A DNA stretch of 43,916 nt from an uncultured Bacteroidota bacterium (GTDB lineage Bacteria > Bacteroidota > Bacteroidia > Bacteroidales > 4484-276). Each line of letters starts with the position of its first letter. Position 1 is the stretch's first letter. Below, piece after piece: positions 18,743 through 26,711 of this stretch. The notes beneath the pieces were generated by a model. The model did not search any database. It worked only from the letters and a program-made list of their open reading frames with translations, and was not told the origin of the DNA. The position numbers were made by a program, and so were the translations under genes. Where the stretch lies: the NCBI GenBank assembly GCA_903944895.1, contig CAJATL010000060.1:1-43916 (forward strand), written 5' to 3'.

Positions 18743-18863
18743 AATAAATTCGATTAATAATTAATAAGATGCGTGGCTTAAACAACAATAATGCCTCTGG
18801 TTTATTTTGTCGGGAGACATGTTTTTTGTGCCATCGTGGCAGGGTTTAACCTGCATTTTGATG

Positions 18864-18893
18864 CAAAGTTAGCTTAATTTAACGAAGCACAAA
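18864..18893 (-). promoter_or_regulatory. Promoter of secA
   Basis: Read leftwards, a TTTG -33 box (18890-18893) and TAACTTTG -7 box (18864-18871) are 18 bp apart, matching the Bacteroidota consensus. The predicted leader is about 115 bases. No known regulatory RNA fold was recognised in it. Confidence 0.65.
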
Positions 18894-18950
18894 CTTTTTG
18901 GAAGGCGAACCCCATTACCGAAAAGGGTAATTCCGGCACAAACGGTCCGG

Positions 18951-19412
18951 CTAACTGAAAATAAGACCGTCGGGGACAAACTGGCTGGGGTCGCCGCCAT
19001 GCCTGATAATATCCCGCACCACCGACGAAGTAATTGCCGTAAATTCGGGCGTTGTAAGGAAAAAAACAGTTTCGATATTGGGTAAAAGTTTCTTGTTTAC
19101 CTGGCCGATGGACCGCTCAAATTCGAAGTCGGCCGAAGTACGCAACCCGCGGAGAATATAGCCTGCATCAACTTTTTTACAGAACTCTACAGTAAGCCCG
19201 GAATATTTGGCAATTACAATTCCAGGCTCATTTTTAAAAACATGGTTTAGAAATCCGATTCGTTTTTCGAGTGGGAAAAAGCTCTTTTTATCCTGGTTTT
19301 CGCCAATGGCGATGATGATCTGATCGAAAAGCGGAAGCGCTCTTTTGATGATGTTTTCGTGCCCGCGGGTAATCGGATCGAAAGAACCCGGAAATACAGC
19401 AATTTTTTTCAT
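18951..19412 (-). CDS. coaD: Phosphopantetheine adenylyltransferase CoaD
   Basis: Catalyses the fourth step of coenzyme A synthesis, adenylylating 4'-phosphopantetheine. The protein is 153 residues, a normal family length. It opens with KIAVFPGSFDPITRGHENI, containing the nucleotidyltransferase TxGH motif. It has YILRGLRTSADFEFE for substrate binding and SSVVRDI near the C-terminus, matching the ISSxxVR motif. The ATG at 19412 is chosen because the family starts right before KKIAVFPG; an in-frame upstream start would add 13 atypical residues. A CAAAAGTA (reverse of TACTTTTG) just upstream at 19429-19436 is a possible -7 box. The gene is followed on the left by secA's promoter region. Confidence 0.97.
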   Translation of the reverse strand: MKKIAVFPGSFDPITRGHENIIKRALPLFDQIIIAIGENQDKKSFFPLEKRIGFLNHVFKNEPGIVIAKYSGLTVEFCKKVDAGYILRGLRTSADFEFERSIGQVNKKLLPNIETVFFLTTPEFTAITSSVVRDIIRHGGDPSQFVPDGLIFS

Positions 19413-19440
19413 AATTCTGATTTTAAAACAAAAGTAAATT

Positions 19441-19620
19441 GTTTTAACCACGGAGACACGGAGAGCACAAAGATTTATTTTCGGATTTACACTTTGAATT
19501 GCGCTTCACCCCAAGTTAAAATTGACAATTCTAATTTGAGTTTTGTCCTGATAGCTATAGGGATGAATTTTGAGTTTTGAGATTTGCAATTTGAGTTTTA
19601 CTTTGGAGTTCTCCTTGATA
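19441..19620. repeat. Low-complexity intergenic segment
   Basis: It begins with CCACGGAGACACGGAGAGCA, a wording related to the GC-rich core of the element at 21911-22062. It continues with loose iterations of CAATTTGAGTTTT and TTTTGAGATTTG. There is no coding frame. It lies between the O-methyltransferase and coaD genes. Confidence 0.5.
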
Positions 19621-19625
19621 AATGA

Positions 19626-20282
19626 TTACAGTTTCCTCACCATCATCAATCCATCGCGGATTGGGACGAGGATATTTTCGACGCGTGAATCGTTTTGGAT
19701 GAAGTCGTTAAACTCGATGATACCAAGTGCCTCACGGTCGGCCTTGTCGGGTTCTGAAAGCACTTTTCCATCCCAAAAAGCATTGTCGGCAAGGATAATC
19801 CCGCCTTTGAGGAGTTTATCAAAAACCAGGTGATAATAATTGAGATAGTTTTCTTTGTCGGCATCAATAAAAACAAGGTCGAAGGTTTCGTCGATTCCAG
19901 GAATAATTTCGAGGGCATTGCCAATGTGCGTAATAATTTTATCCTTCACCCCTGCCCTGTCGAAATATTTCAAACCAATTTCAACCGATTCGATGTTACT
20001 GTCGATGGTGTGAATTATCCCCTTTTCGGGAAGTCCAAGAGCCAGACTTATTGCCGAATAACCTGTAAAAGTCCCGATTTCGAGGACACGCTCCGGTTTA
20101 AGCATCGCGCAAATCATTGTGAGGAACTTGCCCTGGAAATGCCCCGACAACATGCGCGGATACATCGTTTTCAGATTTGTTTCGCGATAAAGCTCATACA
20201 AATAATCAGGTTCGGGAGAAGTATGCCCGATGGCATAGTTTTCAAACGCTTCTACGGTGGATTGGTAATCTGGTTTTTTCAT
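19626..20282 (-). CDS. Class I O-methyltransferase (caffeoyl-CoA/catechol OMT family)
   Basis: A 218-residue SAM-dependent O-methyltransferase. Motif I is VLEIGTFTGYSAISLA (66-81). The acidic residue of strand 2 is in IHTIDSNIE, and the metal-binding DLVFIDADKENYLNYY segment places an Asp where this divalent-cation-dependent family coordinates the metal. The N-terminal helix cap and length fit the OMT_3 family (caffeoyl-CoA, catechol and bacterial homologues). The probable substrate is a vicinal diol or hydroxyl of an aromatic compound or antibiotic-like molecule, which cannot be specified. It stands as a single gene between intergenic repeats. Confidence 0.9.
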   Translation of the reverse strand: MKKPDYQSTVEAFENYAIGHTSPEPDYLYELYRETNLKTMYPRMLSGHFQGKFLTMICAMLKPERVLEIGTFTGYSAISLALGLPEKGIIHTIDSNIESVEIGLKYFDRAGVKDKIITHIGNALEIIPGIDETFDLVFIDADKENYLNYYHLVFDKLLKGGIILADNAFWDGKVLSEPDKADREALGIIEFNDFIQNDSRVENILVPIRDGLMMVRKL

Positions 20283-20287
20283 TTAAT

Positions 20288-20400
20288 GGAAAATTAGTCA
20301 ATTCGACAATTTGATAATTCGACAATTGGGAAATTCGGCAATTCGACAATTCGATAATTCGATAATTCGACAATTGGGAAATTGGGAAATCCGAACCTGG
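20288..20400. repeat. Low-complexity array of CAATTCGACAATT-type words
   Basis: About ten degenerate iterations of a 9-11 bp word (AATTCGACAATTCGATAATT, AATTGGGAAATT) occupy the space upstream of the O-methyltransferase start. The same word family reappears 14 kb away at about 34070-34200, upstream of dnaB. No coding frame fits. Confidence 0.75.
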
Positions 20401-20519
20401 TAATTAGATAATTTAATTTACAGATTTGGAGTTGCCGGACAAATTTCATGGTTACCTTTCATTTTGTGAAATTCTAAACTTTGGTGATTTGGTGGAATTT
20501 TCTTCCGGTTTAGCCGGAA

Positions 20520-21752
20520 TTATTCCTGCTTGGGAAGATAGGTTAACATGCTAAATTGTTCTGGAATAAATATTTCGTTGGCAATTTCGAGCAGGTCTTT
20601 CGACGAAATCGCCTCAATTTTTTTAATCATATCCTCGATGGTATCCACGCGATCATAAAAGAGGTGGCTTTTACCGATCGACACCATTTCGGCAAGGTTC
20701 GACTCGAGTGAAATGGCAATCTGACCGATAATCTGTTGCTTTGCCTTGTGCAATTGCAGCGTTCCCAATTCGGAATCGCGAAGGTTTTTCAATTCTTTGT
20801 GAACCAGTTTGAGTGACTTTTCGAGGAATTCGGTGTCGGTGCCCAGGTAGATGTTGAAAATCCCTGTGTCGCAATAAGGCTGGTAGTGCGCCTCGATATT
20901 GTAGGAATAGCCGTGCTTTTCGCGGATGGCCATGTTTAACCTCGAATTCATGCCCGGTCCACCCAGGATGTTGGTGAGCAGCGCCAGACTGTTTTTGCGC
21001 TCGTTGGTAATGTCGTACGCAACATTTCCCAACATGCAATGCACCTGTACATTTGATTTATTTGCCTGAATAATCGAAGGCTTGTAGCCGGCAAATGGTG
21101 TCCGTTCGTTTTTTCCGCCTGAAGCGGGGATATGCCCGAAATACTTCTCACAAAGTATGACGAACTTCCCGAAATCGATATTCCCAACCGAGCAAATCAC
21201 CATCCTGTCGGTGAGATAATTGCGCTGCATGAACGATTGAATATGCTGCCTGCCAAAACTTTTCACCGATTCCGGACTTCCCAGAATGCTGTGCCCGATG
21301 GGGTGATCGGTAAAAAGCACCTCTTCAAATTCATCAAAAATAAGCTCGGAAGGTGAATCGAGATAGGAATTGATCTCATCGATAATGACATCTTTTTCCT
21401 TTTCGAGTTCCTTTTCGGGAAACGACGAATTGAAAAGAATATCGGCAAATAACTCGAGGGAACGTTCGTAATACCGGCTCAGGAACGAAGCGTAAACAAA
21501 AGTTTCTTCCTTGCTGGTGTAAGCATTTAAGTCGCCGCCCACATCCTCGAGCCGGCTGATAACATGCCAGGCTTTTCGTTTGTTGGTACCTTTAAAAATA
21601 ACATGCTCGATAAAATGCGCAATGCCGGTTTCTTCGGGCAGTTCATCCCGCGAACCGGCATTGATGATTATCCCGCAATGTGCAACCGGGCTGTTGGCCA
21701 TTTTGTGGATGAGCCGGATGCCGTTGCTGAGTTTTGAATATTGATATTCCAT
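20520..21752 (-). CDS. M16-family zinc peptidase (insulinase/processing-peptidase-like)
   Basis: A 410-residue protease of the pitrilysin superfamily. The inverted zinc motif HFIEH (46-50) is present, with the downstream Glu in the DEINSYLDSPSE region, so this is a catalytically competent subunit and not the inactive partner. The C-terminal half has GGPGMNSRLNMAIREKHGYSY, the conserved Arg/Tyr region that positions peptide substrates. The length suits a one-subunit bacterial YmxG/PqqL-like enzyme that acts on short peptides. There is no signal peptide, so it is presumably cytoplasmic. A possible -7 box (reverse of TACTTTTG) sits at 21770-21777. Confidence 0.93.
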   Translation of the reverse strand: MEYQYSKLSNGIRLIHKMANSPVAHCGIIINAGSRDELPEETGIAHFIEHVIFKGTNKRKAWHVISRLEDVGGDLNAYTSKEETFVYASFLSRYYERSLELFADILFNSSFPEKELEKEKDVIIDEINSYLDSPSELIFDEFEEVLFTDHPIGHSILGSPESVKSFGRQHIQSFMQRNYLTDRMVICSVGNIDFGKFVILCEKYFGHIPASGGKNERTPFAGYKPSIIQANKSNVQVHCMLGNVAYDITNERKNSLALLTNILGGPGMNSRLNMAIREKHGYSYNIEAHYQPYCDTGIFNIYLGTDTEFLEKSLKLVHKELKNLRDSELGTLQLHKAKQQIIGQIAISLESNLAEMVSIGKSHLFYDRVDTIEDMIKKIEAISSKDLLEIANEIFIPEQFSMLTYLPKQE

Positions 21753-21910
21753 AGATTTTAAACTGGCGGCAAAAGTAGGGTTTTTAGCATAGCATTTTGA
21801 AAAGTTCAGGCTGGTTTTGTATTCAAATCAAAACTAAAAACCCATTTGTAAAATAGATTTATCAGCATTTTTGAGCGGGTATATTTTTCATAAAGAGTTT
21901 GTAATAAAAC

Positions 21911-22062
21911 GAGGCAGTCTCAAATGTTTTTAAAACGCAACGTACACAAAGAAAGACGCAGAGGGCCGCAAAGACAACACGTTGAAATAATTATCTTTGC
22001 GGTTCTCTGCGATACAACTCTGCGGTTCTCTGCGGTTAAATATTTCATTTTGAGACAACCTC
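21911..22062. repeat. 152-bp nested inverted-repeat element (MITE-like)
   Basis: The ends are GAGGCAGTCTCAAATG (21911-21926) and the near reverse complement at 22046-22062, matching at 15 of 17 positions with one gap. Inside, 21957-21977 and 21991-22011 form a second inverted repeat (18 of 21 matching) around CGCAGAG and CCGCAAAGA. Copies of TCTGCGGTTCTCTGCGGTT follow on the right. The whole can fold into a long hairpin. No ORF and no clear target-site duplication were seen. Confidence 0.7.
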
Positions 22063-22264
22063 ATAATTTTTTAATATCACAACAACGTATGATCTTATTC
22101 TAAAAGAAAAACAGCTCAACAGGAACTTTGATTTTATCACCTCCAAATTCTGTTTAAAACAGGATCGTTCCGATAAAAACATATCCGAAGGTTTCATCGT
22201 TAAAAAGGCTGGGGAACATACGTTGAAATGTTTTATAAATCATTCAAAACAAAGCTAAATAATC

Positions 22265-22666
22265 ATGGAAACAAAGCTAAATAATGAAAAATCCAAAACC
22301 GGAAAGCCTGTAAAATGGAACCGCGTTTTTTACAAAGTTGGCGTTGTGGCTTTAATTCTCGGTGCAATTGATCCATTGGAAGGATCGTTACTCATCATTG
22401 CAGGCAGTGCGCTGCTTGCATTAGCAACCTGGCTCAGCCGCGACCGTCATTGGAAAATTTTCCTGACATCATTTATCATGATTGTAGTTGGAGTATTTGC
22501 CATGTTTTATTTGTCATCACTTGGCGGGTTTGGAGGCAATTCCAGCTTATCATGGTGGTGGGGCACACTTATTCTTCCTTATCCATTGGCATGGCTGGCA
22601 ACAATAATTTTATTAATCAGCAGGGCGGTTAAAAAACGGGAAGCAACAAACAGCGAGCAATCTTAA
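22265..22666 (+). CDS. Small integral membrane protein, unknown
   Basis: A 133-residue protein with about four hydrophobic helices: VALILGAIDPLEGSLLIIAG, the ALLALATWL region, FIMIVVGVFAMFYLSSL and LAWLATIILLIS. It has a basic N-terminus (KSKTGKPVKWNRVFYK) and a basic, then polar, C-terminus (RAVKKREATNSEQS). The glycine/serine-rich GGFGGNSSLSWWWG loop lies between the last two helices. I do not recognise a family. A 17-bp direct repeat (22248-22264 and 22270-22286) straddles the start codon. It is convergent with the lipoprotein gene, 13 bases away. Confidence 0.65.
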   Translation: METKLNNEKSKTGKPVKWNRVFYKVGVVALILGAIDPLEGSLLIIAGSALLALATWLSRDRHWKIFLTSFIMIVVGVFAMFYLSSLGGFGGNSSLSWWWGTLILPYPLAWLATIILLISRAVKKREATNSEQS

Positions 22667-22679
22667 TTTCCCAAAAGTC

Positions 22680-23225
22680 TTAACGCTCAAAGGGCACTTT
22701 CCCATCTTCATAAATCCAGAACAAAGCTTCGTAACCACGCAGGTTTCCATCCGGATCGTAGCTTTCGGTCATCGGCGCCATGCCCAGGATTTTTTTATCG
22801 ATCAGATGATTTTTGCTGTCAAAACGCCATTCTTCGAGAAAACGGATTCTGGTGATATTTCGCAAATCCAACTCCTGCCTGATAATGGTGTCGTAGGAAT
22901 CATAAGGCGAATCAGCACGCTGAAAAGTAGCTGAAATGGTTTCGGTTCCGATATTTTTGATCTCAGCGATGGTAAGCTTTTTCCCGATGGCCGAAAATAC
23001 TGCAACTTTCCCTGAAACAGCTTCATCCATCATCCTGCTGATCAGTTTGTCGCGATAAGGCCCAGGTAGGCTGTTGTCCCACCAATCAGCGTTTGGATCG
23101 GTATTTTTGATGCTTACATCGTAAACGATTCGTTCGGTGATGATTTCTTCACTGCCTCCGGAGCATGAAAAAATCAGCATCAGCGGGATGAACAACACTG
23201 CGCAGCGCTTAAGTGTTTTTATCAT
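22680..23225 (-). CDS. Putative lipoprotein of unknown function
   Basis: A 181-residue protein with a signal peptide ending in a lipobox (LIFSC, Cys21) followed by SGGSEE. A Ser/Gly then acidic start after the cysteine is common for Bacteroidota lipoproteins, some of which are surface-exposed. The mature part contains VYDVSIKNTDPNADWWDNSL, RIRFLEEWRFDSKNHLIDKKILGMAP and YEALFWIYED. I do not recognise a family with certainty. The EEWRFD..K.I.GMAP pattern loosely recalls envelope proteins of the gliding/type IX secretion group (GldN), but the similarity is too weak to call. It is divergent from the PLP enzyme gene. Confidence 0.7.
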   Translation of the reverse strand: MIKTLKRCAVLFIPLMLIFSCSGGSEEIITERIVYDVSIKNTDPNADWWDNSLPGPYRDKLISRMMDEAVSGKVAVFSAIGKKLTIAEIKNIGTETISATFQRADSPYDSYDTIIRQELDLRNITRIRFLEEWRFDSKNHLIDKKILGMAPMTESYDPDGNLRGYEALFWIYEDGKVPFER

Positions 23226-23285
23226 TTTCGTACTTTCAAAAATTCATAGAATCATCTTAACACCAAAAAGCAACCAAATATTTTT

Positions 23286-23293
23286 TATCTTTG
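23286..23293 (+). promoter_or_regulatory. Candidate -7 box of the PLP enzyme gene
   Basis: TATCTTTG fits TAnnTTTG and lies 14 bases before the ATG at 23308, implying a very short leader. No good -33 box was found. Confidence 0.45.
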
Positions 23294-23307
23294 AAAAAAA
23301 CATAGCT

Positions 23308-24405
23308 ATGAAACTTAAACGCCCTACCCTATTGATCGATAAAGAAAAATGCCTTCAAAACATCCATAAAATGAAGGAAAAAGCCGAACGGCAGGGAGTG
23401 AAATTCCGTCCGCATTTTAAAACACACCAATCGGCAGAAGTTGGCGAATGGTTCAGAAATGCCGGTGTAGAGGCCATCACGGTTTCGTCGGTGACCATGG
23501 CCAGATATTTCGCAAGCCACGGCTGGAAGGACATCAGCATCGCTTTTCCGGTAAATTTTGCTGAAGCCGACGAAATCAACATGCTCGCAAAAACCATCCG
23601 TCTAAACCTGCTTATCGAAAGCATGGAAGCCTTCGTTTTTGTTGAAGATAATATCAAATCAAAAACAGGAATCTTCATAAAAATTGATGCCGGCTATCAT
23701 CGCACGGGAATTCCGGTTGATGATCATGAAAATATCTTAATCCTGATCCTCGAAATTCTACACGCCCACCATCACGAATTTGAAGGTTTTATTGTGCACA
23801 ACGGCAACACCTACCACGCCGGAAATACTGACGAAATCCAGCGCATCCATCACGAAAGCATCAGCAAAGTAAATTCATTGAAAGCTTTTCTTGACCTGCA
23901 CGACATCCATCCCAAGATTTCAGTTGGCGACACACCTTCGATGAGCATTATCAGCGACTTTTCGGGTATCGACGAAATCCGTCCCGGGAATTTTGTGTTT
24001 TATGATGTGATGCAGCAAAATCTTGGTTCATGCGGTTTCGCCGACATAGCTGTGGTGCTGGCCTGCCCGGTTGTAGCCAAAAACACCGATCGCAACGAAC
24101 TGGTTATTTATGGCGGAGCCATTCATCTATCTAAAGATTTTATTACTGATAACGACGGAAACCGGATTTTTGGACTCGTGGTCTTTTTTGACAAAAGTGG
24201 CTGGCAGGAGCCTTTGCCAAATACCTTTGTAAAATCGCTGTCGCAGGAACACGGTATCATTAAAACCACGCCGGAACAGCTAAAAAATATAAAAATCGGA
24301 AGTTTTATCGGAATTTTACCGGTTCATTCGTGCCTCACGGTGCACCAGATGCGGGAGTTTTCCAGCTTAAAAGGCGAAAGAATTACCACTTACCTGAGTT
24401 GCTAA
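23308..24405 (+). CDS. D-threonine aldolase / D-serine dehydratase-like PLP enzyme
   Basis: A 365-residue fold-type III (alanine-racemase-like) enzyme. The PLP-binding lysine is in FRPHFKTHQS (Lys38). The barrel continues with IKIDAGYHRTGI, FEGFIVHNGNTYHA and ISVGDTPSMS. The C-terminal domain ends with a metal site, HGI plus PVHSCLTVH, where a His and Cys bind the divalent ion in the D-serine dehydratase-like family. The reaction is probably cleavage or dehydration of a D-3-hydroxy amino acid. Aldolase and dehydratase cannot be told apart by eye. The ATG at 23308 is preferred because the earlier in-frame ATG at 23137 overlaps the opposing lipoprotein gene and lies upstream of the -7 box. Confidence 0.88.
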   Translation: MKLKRPTLLIDKEKCLQNIHKMKEKAERQGVKFRPHFKTHQSAEVGEWFRNAGVEAITVSSVTMARYFASHGWKDISIAFPVNFAEADEINMLAKTIRLNLLIESMEAFVFVEDNIKSKTGIFIKIDAGYHRTGIPVDDHENILILILEILHAHHHEFEGFIVHNGNTYHAGNTDEIQRIHHESISKVNSLKAFLDLHDIHPKISVGDTPSMSIISDFSGIDEIRPGNFVFYDVMQQNLGSCGFADIAVVLACPVVAKNTDRNELVIYGGAIHLSKDFITDNDGNRIFGLVVFFDKSGWQEPLPNTFVKSLSQEHGIIKTTPEQLKNIKIGSFIGILPVHSCLTVHQMREFSSLKGERITTYLSC

Positions 24406-24411
24406 AAACAA

Positions 24412-24444
24412 AGCCCCGACAGTGTTTAAAACGCTGTCAGGGCT
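24412..24444. terminator. Hairpin terminator between convergent genes
   Basis: A 13-bp stem with two mismatches (24412-24424 with 24432-24444) and a 7-nt loop. On the minus strand the stem is followed by a T-rich stretch (TTTGTTTTT), so it suits the leftward gene best. On the plus strand the tail is weaker. Confidence 0.7.
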
Positions 24445-24467
24445 GAATACTTTTCTAAAAAATAATC

Positions 24468-25730
24468 CTACGTTTTTTGTTTTTTCTTTTTTGCTGCCGG
24501 GAATAAAACATTATTCAAAATCAACCGGTAGCCGGGCGAATTTGGGAAAAGATTAAGGTCGGTGGTAGGATCTCCAACCAAATGGCGATAATCTTCTGGG
24601 TCGTGGCCTCCCAGAAAAGTAAAAGTACCGTTTCCGTATTCGCCGTGAACATAGCGTGCTTCGTCGGCAGACTTAAATTCGCCCATCACCAGCACATTCG
24701 ACTTAACGTACTTTTTGTTAAAAGCCGTTGTCTGTCCCATAAATCCCTTAATTACCTGCATGTGGTTCTGGCAAAGCATGGTTGGCACCGGATCCCATTT
24801 TGCAGAATAATCAAAAAGTGTAAAGAAATCATTCTTTTCATTGATTGTTTTAGGCCTGGTTTCGGTAACATCAATGGTCGAAACTTCGTATTGATAAGGA
24901 TTTGAGACAATTGAAAAATTGGAGAAGGCAAAACAGTTTTCGAAATTCAGTTTTTCATTTGCGTTGGGATCTGGTGGATCGCCGTCGAACATTACATCGC
25001 ATATATCGTGGCCCTCGGCGGCAAGTGAGAGGTCAAAACTATCGGGTGCCGAACACATCGAAAATAAATATCCGCCACCGGTTACAAAATCCCTGATTTT
25101 TTTGGCAACAGCAAGTTTCAAATCCGAAACCTTGTCGAAACCCAGCAAACGGGCATTTTCTTCGCTGATTCTTACATCTTCCTGATACCAGGCCGTATTT
25201 TTGAACGACATCCAGAATTTGCCGTATTGTCCTGTAAAATCCTCATGATGAAGGTGAAGCCAGTCGTACATCGGCAGCAAACCTTGCATGAGTTCCTGGT
25301 CGTAAACAACGTCGTAAGGAATCTCGGCATAAGTGAGCGCCAGGGTTACGGCATCATCCCACGGCAGCTTATTCTTGGGCGAATAAACGGCAATCTTAGG
25401 TGCCTTTTGCAGTTTCACTTCATCCTGGTTGACCTCGGGATTGGAGATTTCCTGGATCACAGCAGCAGCCTGCACATCGGCAAGTATTTCGTACGAAACG
25501 CCGCGGATGATACATTCGTTTTCGATGTCTTTGTGAAACTGAATCATGAAACTGCCGCCACGGTAGTTGAGCAGCCAGCTCACCTCGACGTCTCTTTCGA
25601 GCACCCAGTAAGCAATGCCGTAGGCTTTGAGGTGATTTTTCTGGGTTTCATCCATCTGAATGAGCACGTAGGCTGCATGACTTGACAAAATGGTAAGTGA
25701 AAATATGAAAATGAGGAAAAGTCGCTTCAT
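24468..25730 (-). CDS. Secreted protein of the type labelled asparagine synthetase B in Bacteroidota
   Basis: A 420-residue protein with a signal peptide (MKRLFLIFIFSLTILSSHA). The first block, QMDETQKNHLKAYGIAYWVL then WLLNYRGGSF, and the later YDWLHLHHEDFTGQYGKF, are what I remember from Bacteroidota proteins automatically named asparagine synthetase B. No Ntn glutaminase (N-terminal Cys) or ATP-pyrophosphatase motif is visible, so that name is probably wrong. The middle (KIAVYSPKN, VTGGGYLFSMCSAPDS, FLGGHDPED) looks like a class I glutamine-amidotransferase or ThuA-like fold with a putative nucleophile in SMCSA. It probably acts in the periplasm or on the surface. The substrate is unknown. 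It ends in a basic AAKKKKQKT tail. Confidence 0.72.
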   Translation of the reverse strand: MKRLFLIFIFSLTILSSHAAYVLIQMDETQKNHLKAYGIAYWVLERDVEVSWLLNYRGGSFMIQFHKDIENECIIRGVSYEILADVQAAAVIQEISNPEVNQDEVKLQKAPKIAVYSPKNKLPWDDAVTLALTYAEIPYDVVYDQELMQGLLPMYDWLHLHHEDFTGQYGKFWMSFKNTAWYQEDVRISEENARLLGFDKVSDLKLAVAKKIRDFVTGGGYLFSMCSAPDSFDLSLAAEGHDICDVMFDGDPPDPNANEKLNFENCFAFSNFSIVSNPYQYEVSTIDVTETRPKTINEKNDFFTLFDYSAKWDPVPTMLCQNHMQVIKGFMGQTTAFNKKYVKSNVLVMGEFKSADEARYVHGEYGNGTFTFLGGHDPEDYRHLVGDPTTDLNLFPNSPGYRLILNNVLFPAAKKKKQKT

Positions 25731-25814
25731 TGCTGATGTTTGTTTTGTTTAAAAGTATAATAATGGAAAGCGGGCTAAATTATTGCTTTAATCGCTGTTA
25801 AGAAAATTTAAAGG

Positions 25815-25961
25815 GATGATTTGGAATAGAACGCGGATGACGCGGATTGGAACGCGGATGATTTGGAATGGAACGCGGATGATTTGGAATAGAACGCGGA
25901 TGATTTGGAATAGAACGCGGATGATTTGGAATAGAACGCGGATGACGCGGATTGGGCGGAT
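25815..25961. repeat. Tandem array of 7 units, 21-bp period
   Basis: Seven contiguous 21-bp units, with starts at 25815, 25836, 25857, 25878, 25899, 25920 and 25941. The unit is GATGATTTGGAATAGAAC plus GCG, and the second and last units are variants with GATGACGCGGATTGG. There are no indels. The last unit runs into GGCGGATTAACGCTGATT, related to the larger repeats at 27704-28142. Confidence 0.9.
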
Positions 25962-26060
25962 TAACGCTGATTTTATATTGTAATAATGCCGCCTATTTGA
26001 AGCATTAAAAGAAGAATTTGAAGACTTGGTTTAGGAGTTTGCAGATTTGAATCACATTGG

Positions 26061-26711
26061 TTCGCAAATCAATCTCAAGGGTTCGCAATTGAATCTCTTG
26101 GCATCGCCATTGAATCTCTTCTCATCGTAATTAAATCTCTTCTCATCACAATTGAATCTCAATAGATCGCAATTGAATCTCTTGGCATCGCAATTGAATC
26201 TCTTCTTATCGAAACTGAATCTCTTCTTATCGCAAATCAATCTCTTCTAATCGCATTTGAATCTCTTCTCATCGCAATTGATTCTCTTCTTATCGCAATT
26301 CATTCTCTTCTTATCACAATTGAATCTCTTCTCATCATAACTGAATCTCTTCTTATCGCAATACTATCTCTTCTTATCGCAAATCAATCTCTTCTTATCT
26401 CAATTGAATCTCTTCTTATCGCAATTCATTCTCTTCTTATCACAACTCAATCTCCATGGTTCGCAATTGAATCTCTTCTCATTACAATTAAATCTCTTCT
26501 CATCACAATTCAATCTCAATGGTTCGCAATTAAAACTCTTAGCATCACAATTGAATTTCTTCTTATCGCAAACCAATCTCAATGGTTCGCAATTCAATCT
26601 CAAAAGATCGCAATTCAATCTCTTGTCATCGCAATTGAATCTCTTCTTATCGTAATACAATCTCTTCTTATCGCAATTCAATCTTAATGATTTGCAATTG
26701 AATATTTGGAG
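26061..26711. repeat. Tandem array of 31 units, exact 21-bp period
   Basis: 31 contiguous units of 21 bp occupy 651 bp without one insertion or deletion; a degenerate extra unit may precede. Each unit is a conserved ATCGCAATTGAATCTC part and a variable 5-base cassette (TTCTT, TTCTC, TTGGC, AATGG, AATAG, AAGGG, CATGG, AAAAG, TTAGC). When the cassette ends in GG the next unit begins with T instead of A. Several frames are largely open because the unit length is 7 codons, but stops occur in 3 units of the best leftward frame and 4 units of the best rightward frame, so it is not called coding. Confidence 0.93.

Noticed and set aside
26400-26681. Open frames on both strands inside the 21-bp array, giving Cys-rich or Leu/Ser-rich heptad proteins
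   Set aside because: The unit is 7 codons with few stop-like triplets, so several frames stay open by construction. Each frame is broken in other units of the same array and none has a plausible start context, so they are not annotated as genes.
26061-26711. CRISPR array
   Set aside because: The units are contiguous 21-bp repeats with only a 5-base variable cassette. There are no spacers of 26-50 bp and no cas genes.
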